Below are positions 42,795-52,644 of a stretch of 64,000 bases of DNA, in pieces. The notes under the pieces are model-generated. The model saw only the letters and a list, made by a program, of their open reading frames with translations. It had not been told where the DNA came from and did no database searches. Each line of letters begins with the position of its first letter. The first letter of the stretch is position 1. Source of the stretch: an uncultured Oscillospiraceae bacterium (GTDB taxonomy: Bacteria; Bacillota; Clostridia; Oscillospirales; Acutalibacteraceae); the NCBI GenBank assembly GCA_900543555.1, contig UQRL01000001.1, forward strand, positions 1 to 64,000, read 5' to 3'. A program made the position numbers and the translations under genes.

Positions 42795-43964
42795 TCAAGC
42801 GCCGAACAGGGCCAGCAGCACACCGGCCGCCACAGCGGAGCCGATCACGCCGGACACATTGGGGCCCATAGCGTGCATCAGCAGGAAGTTGGAAGGATCG
42901 TACTTCTGGGCCACCACCTGGGACACGCGGGCAGCCATGGGCACCGCGGACACACCGGCGGAACCGATCAGGGGGTTGACCTTCTCCTTGGAGAAGAGAT
43001 TCATCACCTTGGCCAGCAGCACGCCGCCAGCGGTGCCAAAGCCAAAGGCAATGACGCCCAGCGCCAGGATCATCAGGGTCTGCCAGTTCAGGAAGTTCTC
43101 TGCCGTAGCAGTGGCGCCCACAGAGATGCCCAGGAAGATGGTGACAATGTTCATCAGCTCGTTCTGGACAGTCTTGCTCAGACGGTCCACCACGCCGCAC
43201 TCGCGCATCAGGTTGCCCAGCATCAGGCAGCCGATCAAAGAGGCGGCTGAGGGCACCAGGAAGGACACAAAGATGGTGACGATGATGGGGAACAGCACCT
43301 TCTCGGTCTTGGAGACAGGGCGCAGCTGCTTCATCTTGATCTTACGCTCCGCGTCGGTGGTGAGAGCCTTCATGATGGGAGGCTGGATCACAGGCACCAG
43401 AGCCATGTAGGAGTACGCCGCCACCGCAATGGGCCCAAGCAGATGCGGGGCCAGCTGGCTGGTGGTGAAGATGGCCGTGGGGCCGTCTGCGCCGCCGATG
43501 ATGCCGATGGAAGAAGCCTCCGCTCCCGTGAAGCCCAGCAGGCGGGCGCCCACAAAGGTGATGAAGATGCCCAGCTGGGCGGCAGCGCCCAGCAGCAGGC
43601 TCTTGGGATTGGCAATCAGGGGGCCAAAGTCCGTCATCGCGCCCACGCCCACAAAGATCAGGCAGGGGTAGATGCCCAGCTTTACACCCAGATACAGGTA
43701 ATCAATCAGGCCGCCGTCCAAAGCGCCCAGGCTGGCCCAGTCCACCTCGCCGTTGGCGAAGAACTCGGCATGGTACATCCCCGCGCCGGGCAGGTTGGTC
43801 AGCAGCATGCCGAAGGCGATGGGCAGCAGCAGCAGGGGCTCGAACTTCTTGACGATGGCAAGGTAGAGCAGCACGCAGGCCACCGCCAGCATAATAAGGC
43901 TCAGGGGGTTCTGCTGCACAATGTAGAAGCCCGTTTGCTGCAAAAAGTTGATAATAGCGTCCAT
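42795..43964 (-). CDS. oadB: Sodium-pumping decarboxylase beta subunit
   Basis: This 389-residue membrane protein has about nine helices. It decarboxylates carboxybiotin and pumps sodium out. The re-entrant block [17 protein letters not shown] carries the conserved Asp and [14 protein letters not shown] lies in a later loop. It fits between the carrier and oadA genes, as expected for OadB/GcdB/MmdB proteins. Together with OadA it conserves energy from oxaloacetate fermentation as a sodium gradient. Confidence 0.95.
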   Translation of the reverse strand: MDAIINFLQQTGFYIVQQNPLSLIMLAVACVLLYLAIVKKFEPLLLLPIAFGMLLTNLPGAGMYHAEFFANGEVDWASLGALDGGLIDYLYLGVKLGIYPCLIFVGVGAMTDFGPLIANPKSLLLGAAAQLGIFITFVGARLLGFTGAEASSIGIIGGADGPTAIFTTSQLAPHLLGPIAVAAYSYMALVPVIQPPIMKALTTDAERKIKMKQLRPVSKTEKVLFPIIVTIFVSFLVPSAASLIGCLMLGNLMRECGVVDRLSKTVQNELMNIVTIFLGISVGATATAENFLNWQTLMILALGVIAFGFGTAGGVLLAKVMNLFSKEKVNPLIGSAGVSAVPMAARVSQVVAQKYDPSNFLLMHAMGPNVSGVIGSAVAAGVLLALFGA

Positions 43965-44023
43965 TGGATTCTTTCACTCCTTATGATAGTTTTGCGGGAA
44001 GGAGCACCTCGCTTGAAGGGGAT

Positions 44024-44395
44024 TTAGGCGATGGTGCAAAGGAGTGTGCCGCTTTCTACGGCAGCGCCCTTGGAGACGGACACGGCGGTAATAGTGCCGT
44101 CATGGGGAGCCATGATCTCGTTCTCCATCTTCATGGCCTCCAGGATCATCAGCACGTCGCCGGACTTGACGGTCTGGCCGGCGGCCACTTTCACATCCAG
44201 AATGGTGCCAGGCATGGGCGCGGTGATCTGCTCACCGGCACCGGCGGGCGCAGCTGCAGGAGCGGGGGCCGGGGCGGGAGCGGGAGCGGCAGCGGGCGCG
44301 GGGGCCGCCACAGGAGCGGGGGCAGCGCCGCCCTTGACTTCTTCTACGGTAACTTCATAAGCAGTGCCGTTGACATTGACATTGTACTTTCTCAT
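44024..44395 (-). CDS. Biotin carboxyl carrier protein of the decarboxylase
   Basis: This 123-residue protein has a short N-terminal strand region, an Ala/Pro linker (about residues 24-52) and a biotinyl domain with the target Lys89 in EAMKMEN. It shuttles carboxybiotin between OadA and OadB. A detached carrier is common in Firmicutes decarboxylases. Confidence 0.95.
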   Translation of the reverse strand: MRKYNVNVNGTAYEVTVEEVKGGAAPAPVAAPAPAAAPAPAPAPAPAAAPAGAGEQITAPMPGTILDVKVAAGQTVKSGDVLMILEAMKMENEIMAPHDGTITAVSVSKGAAVESGTLLCTIA

Positions 44396-44455
44396 AATTG
44401 ATTCCCTCTCTGTTCCAGATAAACTTTTGGGTTTCCATTTTCTTTTCCGTGGGTG

Positions 44456-44755
44456 TTACACCCGGCGGATGGACAGGATCCGGATGTGGTCCACATCCTC
44501 GCCCATGTCCTCCGCAATGGCAGCCGCAATGGCAGCCACCACCTGCTGGTTGCCAGGCTGCGGGGCCGGGGCAGCCGCGGGAGCGGCCTGCACCGGGGCA
44601 GGAGCCGGCGCCTGGGTTGTCTCAACGGTCTTGTTCCCGGTGACCGCAACCATAATCTTGCCCAGGATCACAATAATGATAATCAGGCAGATCAGCGCGA
44701 TGAACACCGTGATAAGGCCCATCAGGACAACTTGGAGCATACTGGGTTCTGGCAT
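44456..44755 (-). CDS. oadG: Decarboxylase gamma subunit
   Basis: This 99-residue protein has one N-terminal membrane helix (VVLMGLITVFIALICLII), an Ala/Pro/Gln linker and a C-terminal helical tail. OadG anchors the alpha subunit to the membrane beta subunit. It is the first gene of the operon, with an AAGGGAGG site. Confidence 0.85.
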   Translation of the reverse strand: MPEPSMLQVVLMGLITVFIALICLIIIIVILGKIMVAVTGNKTVETTQAPAPAPVQAAPAAAPAPQPGNQQVVAAIAAAIAEDMGEDVDHIRILSIRRV

Positions 44756-44860
44756 ACTGTTGTACCTCCCTTCGCCATGACATTATGATAAAAACTGCGT
44801 CTAACAACGGTCGGATCTTGAAAAAACACCATTCTTCCGCATTTTATCAAAATCACATTT

Positions 44861-44889
44861 ATCATAGCACGAACCCACCGGTTTGGCAA
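44861..44889 (-). promoter_or_regulatory. oad operon promoter
   Basis: TTGCCA (44884-44889) and TATGAT (44861-44866) are 17 bases apart, about 105 bases before oadG. Confidence 0.8.
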
Positions 44890-44982
44890 TGCCCTGTTCA
44901 TAAATTTGTTAAAACTTTTTCAATCTCCCGGCGCGGCCGTCCCCGGGGCTTTTCCCTCCCTGCAAAAGTCCTGGCAAGGGAA

Positions 44983-45009
44983 AAGGCTGGCGGAAGTTCC
45001 GCCAGCCTT
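44983..45009 (-). terminator. Terminator of the GNAT gene
   Basis: Near-perfect inverted repeat AAGGCTGGCGGAA/TTCCGCCAGCCTT shortly after the acetyltransferase stop. Confidence 0.8.
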
Positions 45010-45026
45010 GCCTCTTTCCAACGTGT

Positions 45027-45611
45027 TCAGAGCCCGGTCACATCCACCTGCTCTGCAGCCCGCTCCCGGGCCTCCTCATAGTCCGCGGCTTCCACCAAAT
45101 AGGGCTTGGTGGGCTTTTCCGCCCCTGGGGCCCAGGGGCGCAGGGTGTACGCCAGCCACAGCTTTTCCGGCTCCTGGGGAGGCTCCCCCTGCAGGGGGGC
45201 AAAGCCCATAGCCTGGAAAAACGCCAAAGCCCGGTCATTGGTCCGGTCCACCCGGCAGAGCACCCGGCGGCGGTTCCCCATCTCCATCATATCCCGCATC
45301 AGGCTCCACAGGGCGCTGCCCACGCCGCGGCGCAGCAAATCCTGGCGCACATACAGCTGGATCTCCACCGAGAACAAGTCCTCGGGATGGGAGGGGTCCT
45401 CGCTCAGATGGCAGAAGCCGGCAGTCTGGTGGTCAATCTCGCACAGCAGCCAGCCCAGCCCGTAGGTATAGCGGTCAATGCGCTGGACATAGTCCTGTAG
45501 CGCGGGAAGCTCCTTCTCCGGAGCCGCGGGGGTCCCTATATAAGGGGCGTATACCTTCAGCATGGAAGGGCCGTCCCACTCATTGGCACGGCGCACAGCT
45601 GTTCTGGCCAT
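45027..45611 (-). CDS. GNAT-family N-acetyltransferase
   Basis: This 194-residue protein has an acetyl-CoA-binding motif A visible as IQLYVRQDLLRRGVGSALWSL (split around the R-R-G-V-G loop), and DRTNDRALAFFQAMGF as motif B. The substrate is unknown. The ATG at 45611 follows GGAG. The first in-frame codons upstream overlap the sulfatase gene, so they were not used. Confidence 0.87.
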   Translation of the reverse strand: MARTAVRRANEWDGPSMLKVYAPYIGTPAAPEKELPALQDYVQRIDRYTYGLGWLLCEIDHQTAGFCHLSEDPSHPEDLFSVEIQLYVRQDLLRRGVGSALWSLMRDMMEMGNRRRVLCRVDRTNDRALAFFQAMGFAPLQGEPPQEPEKLWLAYTLRPWAPGAEKPTKPYLVEAADYEEARERAAEQVDVTGL

Positions 45612-45627
45612 GGGCGTTTCTCCTCTC

Positions 45628-47727
45628 CTATCCCGTTCCAAGCCGGAGGGTAAAGGTCTCCATCGACTTGTTCTTCCCTCCGAACGCATTGTTGTATTCC
45701 AAAATGTTGTACTCGTTAAGCAGGCTGTCATAGGGGGTAGGGTCCCCGTTTTTGTACCAATTCCCATCCTTGTCCATAATGCCCATCGCGGTGATAACCG
45801 GCAGCGTTTGGCGCAGCTCTTCTAGGAAATTGGTGTAGTCCGTGCCCTCCAGGCCGGCGGCCCGCAGCAGCAGCCCGGAAAGGTAGTTCAGGCTGACGGC
45901 CTCGATCTCCTCCCCTTCCAGGTCATAGTTGGCCCAGATGAAAAAGGGCACCTGATACTCCCGCATGATATTCTCAAAGGAAAGGCTGCTGGAATCCTCC
46001 CCCAGCAGCTGGGTGAGGAAGTCCTCCTCCAGGTTGGGCCAATGGTCCCCAAAGAACAGGATGACCACCGGGTCCTCCTGCTGGGAGAAGTACTCCACCA
46101 AATATTCCAGCGCCTGGTCGGACTCCTGAATCAAGCTCAAATACTGCTCTGTCTGGGGATACTTTCCAGAGGCGTTGGCCACCCGCACGGTGGTCTCGTA
46201 GTCCTCGTCCTCATACCCGCCGTGATTCTGGATGGTCACATTGAACAGGAACAGGGGGGTGTCCTCGTCCCGGTGCTCATACTCGTAAATCACCTGCTGG
46301 TAGCTGGACATATCCGTAGTGAGGCCCCGTTTCAGCTCCCGGTCCACATCAAACTTGGTGCGGTCGATAAACTCATCAAAACCCAGGTACTCGTAGGCCG
46401 TTTCCCGGTCCCAGGCGCTGGCCTGGCCAGGATGAATGGCCGTACAGGTATAGCCGTAGGTATCTTTCAGCAGGGACACAAGAGAGGTCTGGTCGTGATC
46501 CACATACTGCTGATAGGGCTTGCTGCCCGTGGGCAGGAAAGCAGTGGTGTTGCCCGTCAGAAACTCATACTCGCTGTTGCAGGTATTGCCCCCATACACA
46601 GAGGAATACGCCGTGCCCCAAATCACTTCTCCCGATTCCTGCAGGGAGTGAAGGAAGGGGAGGTTGTCCTGCGAAAGGAAGATGGTGTCCTCCCCCACAG
46701 CGCCCAAGTCGGTAAAGGACTCGTTCATCACGGCGATGATGGTGGGCAGCTGCTCCGGCTCGCCGGCAGGCTCAGGGTCCTCCACCTGAGAGGCCTCTTC
46801 CGAGACCTGCTCCACTTCGGTGGTGGAGTAGCCCTCTGGCTTATCCACCATCAGGTACTGGATGTTGGCGAAAAAGCCCGCGGTAATGCCGGTGATTTCC
46901 GAGCTGGTCTTCTGGTTCCAGGCCCACACGGAAATGCCCAGCCCGGACATGATGTTCATGGGGAAGAGCATCACGAACAGGGCCGCCGCCACCCCCAGGG
47001 CCGCGCCCCGTTCCGTCAGGCACAGGGAGCGGGTGGGCTTCTCCCGGGGGGAGAGCTTGACGCACAGGGCCACTGTCAGCAGGAAGCCCATAACCGCCAC
47101 GGTCATCGCCGGGGTGGGCTCATAAGTGTAACCGCCGGAAACGGTCAGCGCCGTGCCAAAGCCCTGGATATCCCAGGGCAGGATAGGCTGCCCCCGGAAC
47201 TGCACCACAAAGTAATTGGCAATGCCGAAAATCAAAAAGAGAAGGCCGCCCGCCAAGGCTGTCACCCAAACCCGCCGGGAGATGGCATAAAGCAGGGCGA
47301 ACACCATGAGATAGCACAGGTAGTTGGCCAATATTTTCTCAAAGGTAAAGGTGAGAATGCGGGTGGAGTTGATCATGTCCACCGCGAAAAAGGCCCCCAG
47401 CGGAAGCGCCAGCAGCAGGACCCATCCCGCCAGCCGGCTGGCCCACAGGGGCAGCCGCACCTTCCACAGGCACACAAATGCCGTCGCGAGGGACAGGGCC
47501 CAAAAGCCCGCCCCATAGGCCGCAAAGGCCCCTAACGGCAGCTCCTGTTCCTCCGCCGTCTGATAGAGGAACACCTGCCAGCCAAACAGGGCTCCCGCAA
47601 GGGCCAGCACCCCCGCGGCAGCCAGCAGGTTTTTACGGCTCAGCCTTAAGCCCAGGCTGCATTTTTTCCCCGCCGCGGCCCCCGTTTCTTCCAGAGAGGG
47701 CCGCTCTATCTGTTCTTTCGTTTCCAT
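45628..47727 (-). CDS. LTA synthase-like sulfatase-family phosphoglycerol transferase
   Basis: This 699-residue protein has a cytoplasmic N-terminus and several N-terminal membrane helices (about residues 30-270). The extracellular sulfatase-fold domain has NESFTDLGA as the first metal site, GGNTCNSEYEFLTG with the likely catalytic Thr, and FFGDHWPNLEEDFL as the late metal site. LtaS-type enzymes transfer glycerol phosphate from phosphatidylglycerol to a glycolipid or polymer. The glycolipid glycosyltransferase at 37347 could supply the anchor. The start at 47727 has only a distant ribosome site. Confidence 0.87.
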   Translation of the reverse strand: METKEQIERPSLEETGAAAGKKCSLGLRLSRKNLLAAAGVLALAGALFGWQVFLYQTAEEQELPLGAFAAYGAGFWALSLATAFVCLWKVRLPLWASRLAGWVLLLALPLGAFFAVDMINSTRILTFTFEKILANYLCYLMVFALLYAISRRVWVTALAGGLLFLIFGIANYFVVQFRGQPILPWDIQGFGTALTVSGGYTYEPTPAMTVAVMGFLLTVALCVKLSPREKPTRSLCLTERGAALGVAAALFVMLFPMNIMSGLGISVWAWNQKTSSEITGITAGFFANIQYLMVDKPEGYSTTEVEQVSEEASQVEDPEPAGEPEQLPTIIAVMNESFTDLGAVGEDTIFLSQDNLPFLHSLQESGEVIWGTAYSSVYGGNTCNSEYEFLTGNTTAFLPTGSKPYQQYVDHDQTSLVSLLKDTYGYTCTAIHPGQASAWDRETAYEYLGFDEFIDRTKFDVDRELKRGLTTDMSSYQQVIYEYEHRDEDTPLFLFNVTIQNHGGYEDEDYETTVRVANASGKYPQTEQYLSLIQESDQALEYLVEYFSQQEDPVVILFFGDHWPNLEEDFLTQLLGEDSSSLSFENIMREYQVPFFIWANYDLEGEEIEAVSLNYLSGLLLRAAGLEGTDYTNFLEELRQTLPVITAMGIMDKDGNWYKNGDPTPYDSLLNEYNILEYNNAFGGKNKSMETFTLRLGTG

Positions 47728-47794
47728 GGACTGAATATCCGCTCCCTTACGCGAAATTTCCCCACGGCTCCTTACTGCAAGGCGCTCTTGGTGC

Positions 47795-48910
47795 TTACGC
47801 CCGCCCGCGCTTCCACGCCAAGATGGCGCCGGCGATGCGGGCGCTTGCCAGCCCGTCCCCATAGGGGTTGCTGGCGTGGCTCATCCGGGCGTACTCCTCC
47901 CGGTCGGTAAGCAGCTCCCTCACCAGGGAATAAATGGTCTGCTCATCGGTGCCGGCCAGCTTCAAGGTGCCGGCGGCAATGCCCTCGGGCCGCTCGGTGG
48001 TGTCCCGCAGGACGATGACCGGTTTGCCCAGGGAAGGGGCCTCCTCCTGGATGCCGCCGCTGTCGGTGAGGATGAGGGTGGACCGGGCCAGCAGGTTGTG
48101 GAACTCGATGACCTCCAAGGGGGCGATGAGCTTCACCCGATCACAGCCGCCCAGCTCTTCCTCCGCGGCCTTTTGGACCAGTGGGTTCAAGTGGACGGGG
48201 TACACCACCTTCACATCCGGGAACTCCTCCACCACCCGGCGGATAGCCCGGAACATGCGGTGCATGGGCTCGCCCAGGTTCTCCCGCCGGTGGGCGGTGA
48301 GTACGATGAGCCGGGAGCCCTTGGCCCACTCCAGGATTTCATCGGAGTAGTCCTCCCGCACGGTGGTCTTCAGGGCGTCGATGGCCGTGTTGCCGGTGAC
48401 CACGATGGTCTCCGGCCGCTTGCCCTCCCGCAGGAGGTTCTGCCGGGCGCCCTCTGTGGGGGCAAAGTGCAGGTCTGCCACGCACCCCACGAACTGCCGG
48501 TTCATCTCCTCCGGGAAGGGGGAGTATTTGTCATAGGTGCGCAGGCCGGCCTCCACATGTCCCACCGCCGTCTGCCCATAATAGGCCGCCAGGGCCCCGG
48601 CAAAGGTGGTGGTGGTGTCCCCGTGGACCAGCACCATATCCGGCTTCTCCTTCTGGATGACCCCCTCCAGGCCCTTCAAGACCCGGGCGGTGATATCCGA
48701 AAGGGTCTGCCCCGGCTGCATGATGTTCAGGTCATATTGGGGGGTGATGGAAAAGGCCTCCAGCACCTGGTCCAGCATCTGACGGTGCTGGGCTGTGACG
48801 CACACCAGGCTCTCAAACTCCTCACGGCTCTCCAGCTCTTTGACCAACGGGGCCATCTTAATGGTCTCCGGCCGGGTGCCGAACACGGACATGACCTTGA
48901 TTTTCTCCAC
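47795..48910 (-). CDS. wecB: UDP-N-acetylglucosamine 2-epimerase (non-hydrolysing)
   Basis: This 371-residue GT-B-fold enzyme has IKVMSVFGTRPETIKMAPL at the start, VHGDTTTTFAGALAAYYG, HRRENLGEPM and LTDSGGIQEEAPSLGKPV. It makes UDP-ManNAc, the donor needed by the TagA-type transferase encoded upstream. The pairing points to a ManNAc-containing linkage unit or surface polysaccharide. Confidence 0.96.
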   Translation of the reverse strand: MEKIKVMSVFGTRPETIKMAPLVKELESREEFESLVCVTAQHRQMLDQVLEAFSITPQYDLNIMQPGQTLSDITARVLKGLEGVIQKEKPDMVLVHGDTTTTFAGALAAYYGQTAVGHVEAGLRTYDKYSPFPEEMNRQFVGCVADLHFAPTEGARQNLLREGKRPETIVVTGNTAIDALKTTVREDYSDEILEWAKGSRLIVLTAHRRENLGEPMHRMFRAIRRVVEEFPDVKVVYPVHLNPLVQKAAEEELGGCDRVKLIAPLEVIEFHNLLARSTLILTDSGGIQEEAPSLGKPVIVLRDTTERPEGIAAGTLKLAGTDEQTIYSLVRELLTDREEYARMSHASNPYGDGLASARIAGAILAWKRGRA

Positions 48911-49036
48911 AGTATCCCGTCCTTCCCGTACTATATCGTTTTTTTCTCAAATTCTTGTCAACAAAGCCCTTACAAATTTCTAACGAGCCCTTTACCCAGC
49001 GGGCCCAAAACGTCCCTCCGGGGGTTCAAGCGGGCC

Positions 49037-49765
49037 TCAGCCCTTGGCTTCACGCCGCACCTGGCCCAGAAAGCGCACGTTGTTCCGGTAGAAGCGCTTC
49101 AGGCGGGAGGGCTCCCGCAGAATGCGGTAGAGCCACTCGGTGTTGGTCTTGACAAACAGGGCCGGCGCCCGGCGCTTGCTGCCGGAGAGCACATCGAAGG
49201 AGCCCCCCACGCCGATGAACACACCCTTTTGGAAATGTCCCAAATGCCGGGCGATGAGTTTCTCCTGGGCGGGCACGCCCAGGGCCACCAGCACCAGGTC
49301 CGGCTGCAGCGCCTCAATCTCCCGGAAGTCGGCGTCCTTGTCCTTCCCATATCCGTTCTTGTAGCGGACCTGGATCTGGGGGTACTGGTCCCGCAGCTTC
49401 TTCGCCAAAGCAGAGACCACCTCCTCTTTGGCGCCCAGCAGGTAGACGTTCTTCCCCTGCTGCCCTGCCAGCTTCAGCAGTTTTTCCGCCAAATCCACCC
49501 CGGTGATGCGCTCCGCAGCCGGGAAGCCCAGCAGGTTCATGGCCTTTACCACGCTGATGCCGTCAGGCACCACGGCAGTCTCCTCATCCAGCAGCATTTC
49601 CCGGATGGCCGGGTCTTCCCCGGCGTGCATGAGGATTTCCGGGTTGGCGGTGATGACGAACAGCCGCTTCCCCGAAACCATGGCCTGGCCCGCTTTTTGG
49701 CAGAACTCCTCTGCCGTGCCGGGAAACACCCGGCGCAAATATTCCTTGATGGCCATGTGGCTCAC
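49037..49765 (-). CDS. WecG/TagA/CpsF-family glycosyltransferase
   Basis: This 242-residue GT26 enzyme has VVPDGISVVKAMNLLG, the conserved ERITGVDLAEKLL, VYLLGAKEEVV and LVALGVPAQEKLIARH. In wall teichoic acid synthesis the homologue adds ManNAc to GlcNAc-PP-undecaprenol. It overlaps the upstream sugar transferase stop by four bases and sits near wecB, so a linkage-unit or capsule function is likely. Confidence 0.93.
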   Translation of the reverse strand: MSHMAIKEYLRRVFPGTAEEFCQKAGQAMVSGKRLFVITANPEILMHAGEDPAIREMLLDEETAVVPDGISVVKAMNLLGFPAAERITGVDLAEKLLKLAGQQGKNVYLLGAKEEVVSALAKKLRDQYPQIQVRYKNGYGKDKDADFREIEALQPDLVLVALGVPAQEKLIARHLGHFQKGVFIGVGGSFDVLSGSKRRAPALFVKTNTEWLYRILREPSRLKRFYRNNVRFLGQVRREAKG

Positions 49766-51201
49766 CCTTTCTTCCCGTTTTCCCCGTTTTTGGGGGCGTC
49801 TTTCCCCTCTTGGGCCGCCTTGCGCTTACGCTCCCGGTCCTCGTCAAAATCGTACAACTCTTGGCTGCCGAAGGCCTCGGTGCTCTCTGAAGCCTTTAAG
49901 AACACAGTGATGGTTTGGAAAATCAGCTTAATGTCCATCCAGATGCTGTAGTTCTCAATATACATCAGGTCCATCACAAGCTTGTCCTTGGGAGAGGTGT
50001 TGTATTTGCCGGAAATCTGCGCTAAGCCCGTCAGGCCCGCCTTCATCCGAAGCCGGTAGGAAAACTCCGGCAGCTCTTCGGTGTACTTCTCCACGTTCTC
50101 CAGCATTTCCGGCCGGGGGCCCACCACGGTCATGTCCCCCTTGAGGATGTTCAGCAGCTGGGGCAGCTCGTCCACACGGAACTTCCGCAGGTACTTGCCC
50201 ACCTTGGTGATGCGGTCGTCGTTCTCCGTAACGGACTTGTGGATGGAGTTTTCCTCCTTCATGGTGCGGAACTTGTACACCTCGAACACCCGGCCGTACT
50301 TGGTCAGGCGCTTCTGCTTATAAAACACATGGCCCCCGTCCTCGGCCTTGATGGCGATGGCGCAGGCCAGCATGATAGGGCTGGCGATGACCAGGCCCAC
50401 CAGGGAGAGGGCCAAATCCATCAGCCGTTTGGCGATGCGCTGCTCCATGGTCAGGTCCTTGGCGGTGTACATCACCAGGGACTTGTCATCCAGGGTAACG
50501 TACTTGGCCCCCTGGCTGACCACGTCAATCATCTCGAAGTTGTAATAGATATTCTTCTGCTTTTGATAGCAGTACTCAATCAGGTGGATGCGCTCCTTGA
50601 TGGGCACATCATAGAGGAACACTGTGTCATTGCGGGCGATGACATCCAGCACATGAGGGTCATCATAGCGGACGATTTCATCCAGCTCATACTGCTTGCG
50701 GAAGCGGTCTACCTTGGGGATGATGTTCCCCAGGCTCTGCCGGGAGGAGGAGATGACACAGCACTTCTCCGGCGGCTCCAGGGAGAAGTAGATATAGTTG
50801 CCAAAGTAGGCGAAGAACACAATCACCACCAGCTGCAGCAGAATCACCAGCAGAAGGCGCTCCGGCGTCTCGTAAACGAAGTGGTCGTTGTTCTTCTCGC
50901 TGGTGTTCATAATGGAGAGCTGCAGGTGGGTGACCAAGTCGGTAATGATGGTGGCCAAGGCCATGGAGTGCACGATGGGGCGGCTCTTCTGGGTGCCGAT
51001 GGCATAGCCGCCATAGACCTGCATTAACGCGATGCCCAGCACCACAAAGGTCACCATGGTGACGCCGGTGGTCCGGGAGAGGTTGAACAGCCAGGGGTTG
51101 TTGATGCCGAAAATGCCGAAAAAGATGCCAAACAGAGAGGCAAACAGCGCCAGCTTCAAAATGAAGACGATGGTCCGCTTCAGCTTTTTGATGGTGTGCA
51201 T
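49762..51201 (-). CDS. Undecaprenyl-phosphate sugar transferase (WbaP/CpsE type)
   Basis: This 479-residue polyprenyl-phosphate hexose-1-phosphate transferase has four N-terminal membrane helices, a CoA-binding-like domain and a C-terminal catalytic domain. The catalytic domain reads KRLMDLALSLVGLV, FYKQKRLTKYGRVFEVYKFRTM and KYLRKFRVDELPQLLNI, with GPRPEM. It starts lipid-linked oligosaccharide assembly by putting the first sugar phosphate on undecaprenyl phosphate. It is the first gene of the tagA-wecB-sulfatase run. Confidence 0.95.
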   Translation of the reverse strand: MHTIKKLKRTIVFILKLALFASLFGIFFGIFGINNPWLFNLSRTTGVTMVTFVVLGIALMQVYGGYAIGTQKSRPIVHSMALATIITDLVTHLQLSIMNTSEKNNDHFVYETPERLLLVILLQLVVIVFFAYFGNYIYFSLEPPEKCCVISSSRQSLGNIIPKVDRFRKQYELDEIVRYDDPHVLDVIARNDTVFLYDVPIKERIHLIEYCYQKQKNIYYNFEMIDVVSQGAKYVTLDDKSLVMYTAKDLTMEQRIAKRLMDLALSLVGLVIASPIMLACAIAIKAEDGGHVFYKQKRLTKYGRVFEVYKFRTMKEENSIHKSVTENDDRITKVGKYLRKFRVDELPQLLNILKGDMTVVGPRPEMLENVEKYTEELPEFSYRLRMKAGLTGLAQISGKYNTSPKDKLVMDLMYIENYSIWMDIKLIFQTITVFLKASESTEAFGSQELYDFDEDRERKRKAAQEGKDAPKNGENGKKG

Positions 51202-51275
51202 GGCAATACCGTCCTTATGCAGAAAAAAGATGTGAATGAAGGCTTCATCGCTCGTTTATGACCATAGTTACGGGT

Positions 51276-51304
51276 ATTATAGCACAGTGATTTGAAAAAA
51301 GCAA
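51276..51304 (-). promoter_or_regulatory. Promoter of the surface-polymer genes
   Basis: TTGCTT (51299-51304) and TATAAT (51276-51281) are 17 bases apart, upstream of the sugar transferase. Confidence 0.82.
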
Positions 51305-51397
51305 AGATTCCGTAAAATTCTGTCTTTCAGCCGCCGCTGCCCTTTTCTCCCCCTCCACCCCTTCCCCCTCCCTCTTCCGCCTCTCCCCAAAACGCAA

Positions 51398-51424
51398 AAG
51401 GCCGGACCCCACGGGTCCGGCCTT
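51398..51424 (-). terminator. Terminator of the aldo/keto reductase gene
   Basis: AAGGCCGGACC and GGTCCGGCCTT around a short loop, 20 bases after the stop, with further A/T on the distal side. Confidence 0.88.
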
Positions 51425-51443
51425 GGTATGTCTATCGCGCTGC

Positions 51444-52565
51444 TTACGCAAAGGTCTGGGCAGCCTTCTTCAATGTCTCGATAATCTGGATCTTCTGGGG
51501 GCAGTGGGCCTCGCAGGCGCCGCACTGGACGCAGTCCCCGGCCTTGCCGCCCTCCTTGGTGACATTCTCATAGGAGCGCTTGGCGCCTTCCACGTTGTTG
51601 TAGAGGGTCAGGTCGTTCATGGTCTTGAAGATCCCGGGAATGTTGATCTTCTGGGGACATCCATCCACGCAGTACTTGCAGGCGGTGCAGGGGATGGTGG
51701 GCAGGCTGTTCAGGATATCCACCACCTGCTGCACGGTGGCGCGCTCGACCTCGTTCAGGGGCTGGAAATTCTCCATGTAGGAGACGTTGTCATTCAGCTG
51801 CTCCTCGGTGGACATGCCAGAGAGCACCGTAATCAACCCATCCAAAGAAGCGGCGTAGCGGATGGCCCAGGAGGCCACGCTCATCTCCGGCTCGGCCTTC
51901 TTAAAGACCTCCTGCACCTGGGGCGGCATAATGGCCAAAGACCCGCCCCGCACCGGCTCCATGATGATGACGGACTTGTTGTACTTGCGGGCCACCTCAT
52001 AGCACTTGCGGGATTGGACGCTCTCGCTCTCCCAGTCCACATAGTTGATCTGCAGCTGTACAAACTCCATCTCCGGATGGTTCTGCAGGATGTGCTCCAA
52101 AGCCTCGGCAGTGTCGTGGAAGGAGAAGCCGATGTGCTTGGCGCGGCCCTCCGCCTTCAGCTTTTTCATAAAGTCCCAGGCGCCCAGCTCGTCGGCCTGC
52201 TTTTCCCGCTCGGCGCTCAGGGCGTGAAGCAGGTAGAAATCATAATACTCCAGGCCGGCCCGGTCCAGGGACTCCTGAAAGATTTTCTCCATCTCGCCGG
52301 GGTCCTTCAAATCCCAAAGAGGCAGCTTGGTGGCGCACTGGAAGCTGTCCCGGGGATAGCGGTCCACCACAGCCTCTTTCAAGGCCACCTCGCTCTTGCC
52401 GCCGATGTACACATAGGCCGTGTCAAAGTAGGTAAACCCTTTCGCCATGAAGGCATCCACCATGCGCTTGGTCTGCTCCATGTCGATCTCGTCGCCCTTC
52501 ATGGGCAGGCGCATCAGGCCAAAGCCCAGGTTTTTAATGCTCTCTCCCAAATATTTTTCTGCCAT
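51444..52565 (-). CDS. Aldo/keto reductase with C-terminal 4Fe-4S domain
   Basis: This 373-residue protein has an N-terminal AKR barrel (LGFGLMRLPM, FDTAYVYIGGKSE, KHIGFSFHDT). The C-terminal ferredoxin domain has CTACKYCVDGCPQKINIPG and CVQCGACEAHCPQKIQI. This fused type is common in gut Clostridia and annotated as an oxidoreductase of unknown substrate. The clusters suggest ferredoxin-linked rather than simple NADPH chemistry. Confidence 0.93.
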   Translation of the reverse strand: MAEKYLGESIKNLGFGLMRLPMKGDEIDMEQTKRMVDAFMAKGFTYFDTAYVYIGGKSEVALKEAVVDRYPRDSFQCATKLPLWDLKDPGEMEKIFQESLDRAGLEYYDFYLLHALSAEREKQADELGAWDFMKKLKAEGRAKHIGFSFHDTAEALEHILQNHPEMEFVQLQINYVDWESESVQSRKCYEVARKYNKSVIIMEPVRGGSLAIMPPQVQEVFKKAEPEMSVASWAIRYAASLDGLITVLSGMSTEEQLNDNVSYMENFQPLNEVERATVQQVVDILNSLPTIPCTACKYCVDGCPQKINIPGIFKTMNDLTLYNNVEGAKRSYENVTKEGGKAGDCVQCGACEAHCPQKIQIIETLKKAAQTFA

Positions 52566-52644
52566 ATTGTCCGTTCCTCCCTCGCCCGATGGGGCATTTT
52601 TCAGAAATCTTTATTTGATTATAGCGCTTGAAGGACACTTTAAG

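Noticed and set aside
51444..52565. Frameshifted fusion of an aldo/keto reductase and a ferredoxin
   Set aside because: The reading frame is continuous and the same two-domain protein is common in Clostridia.
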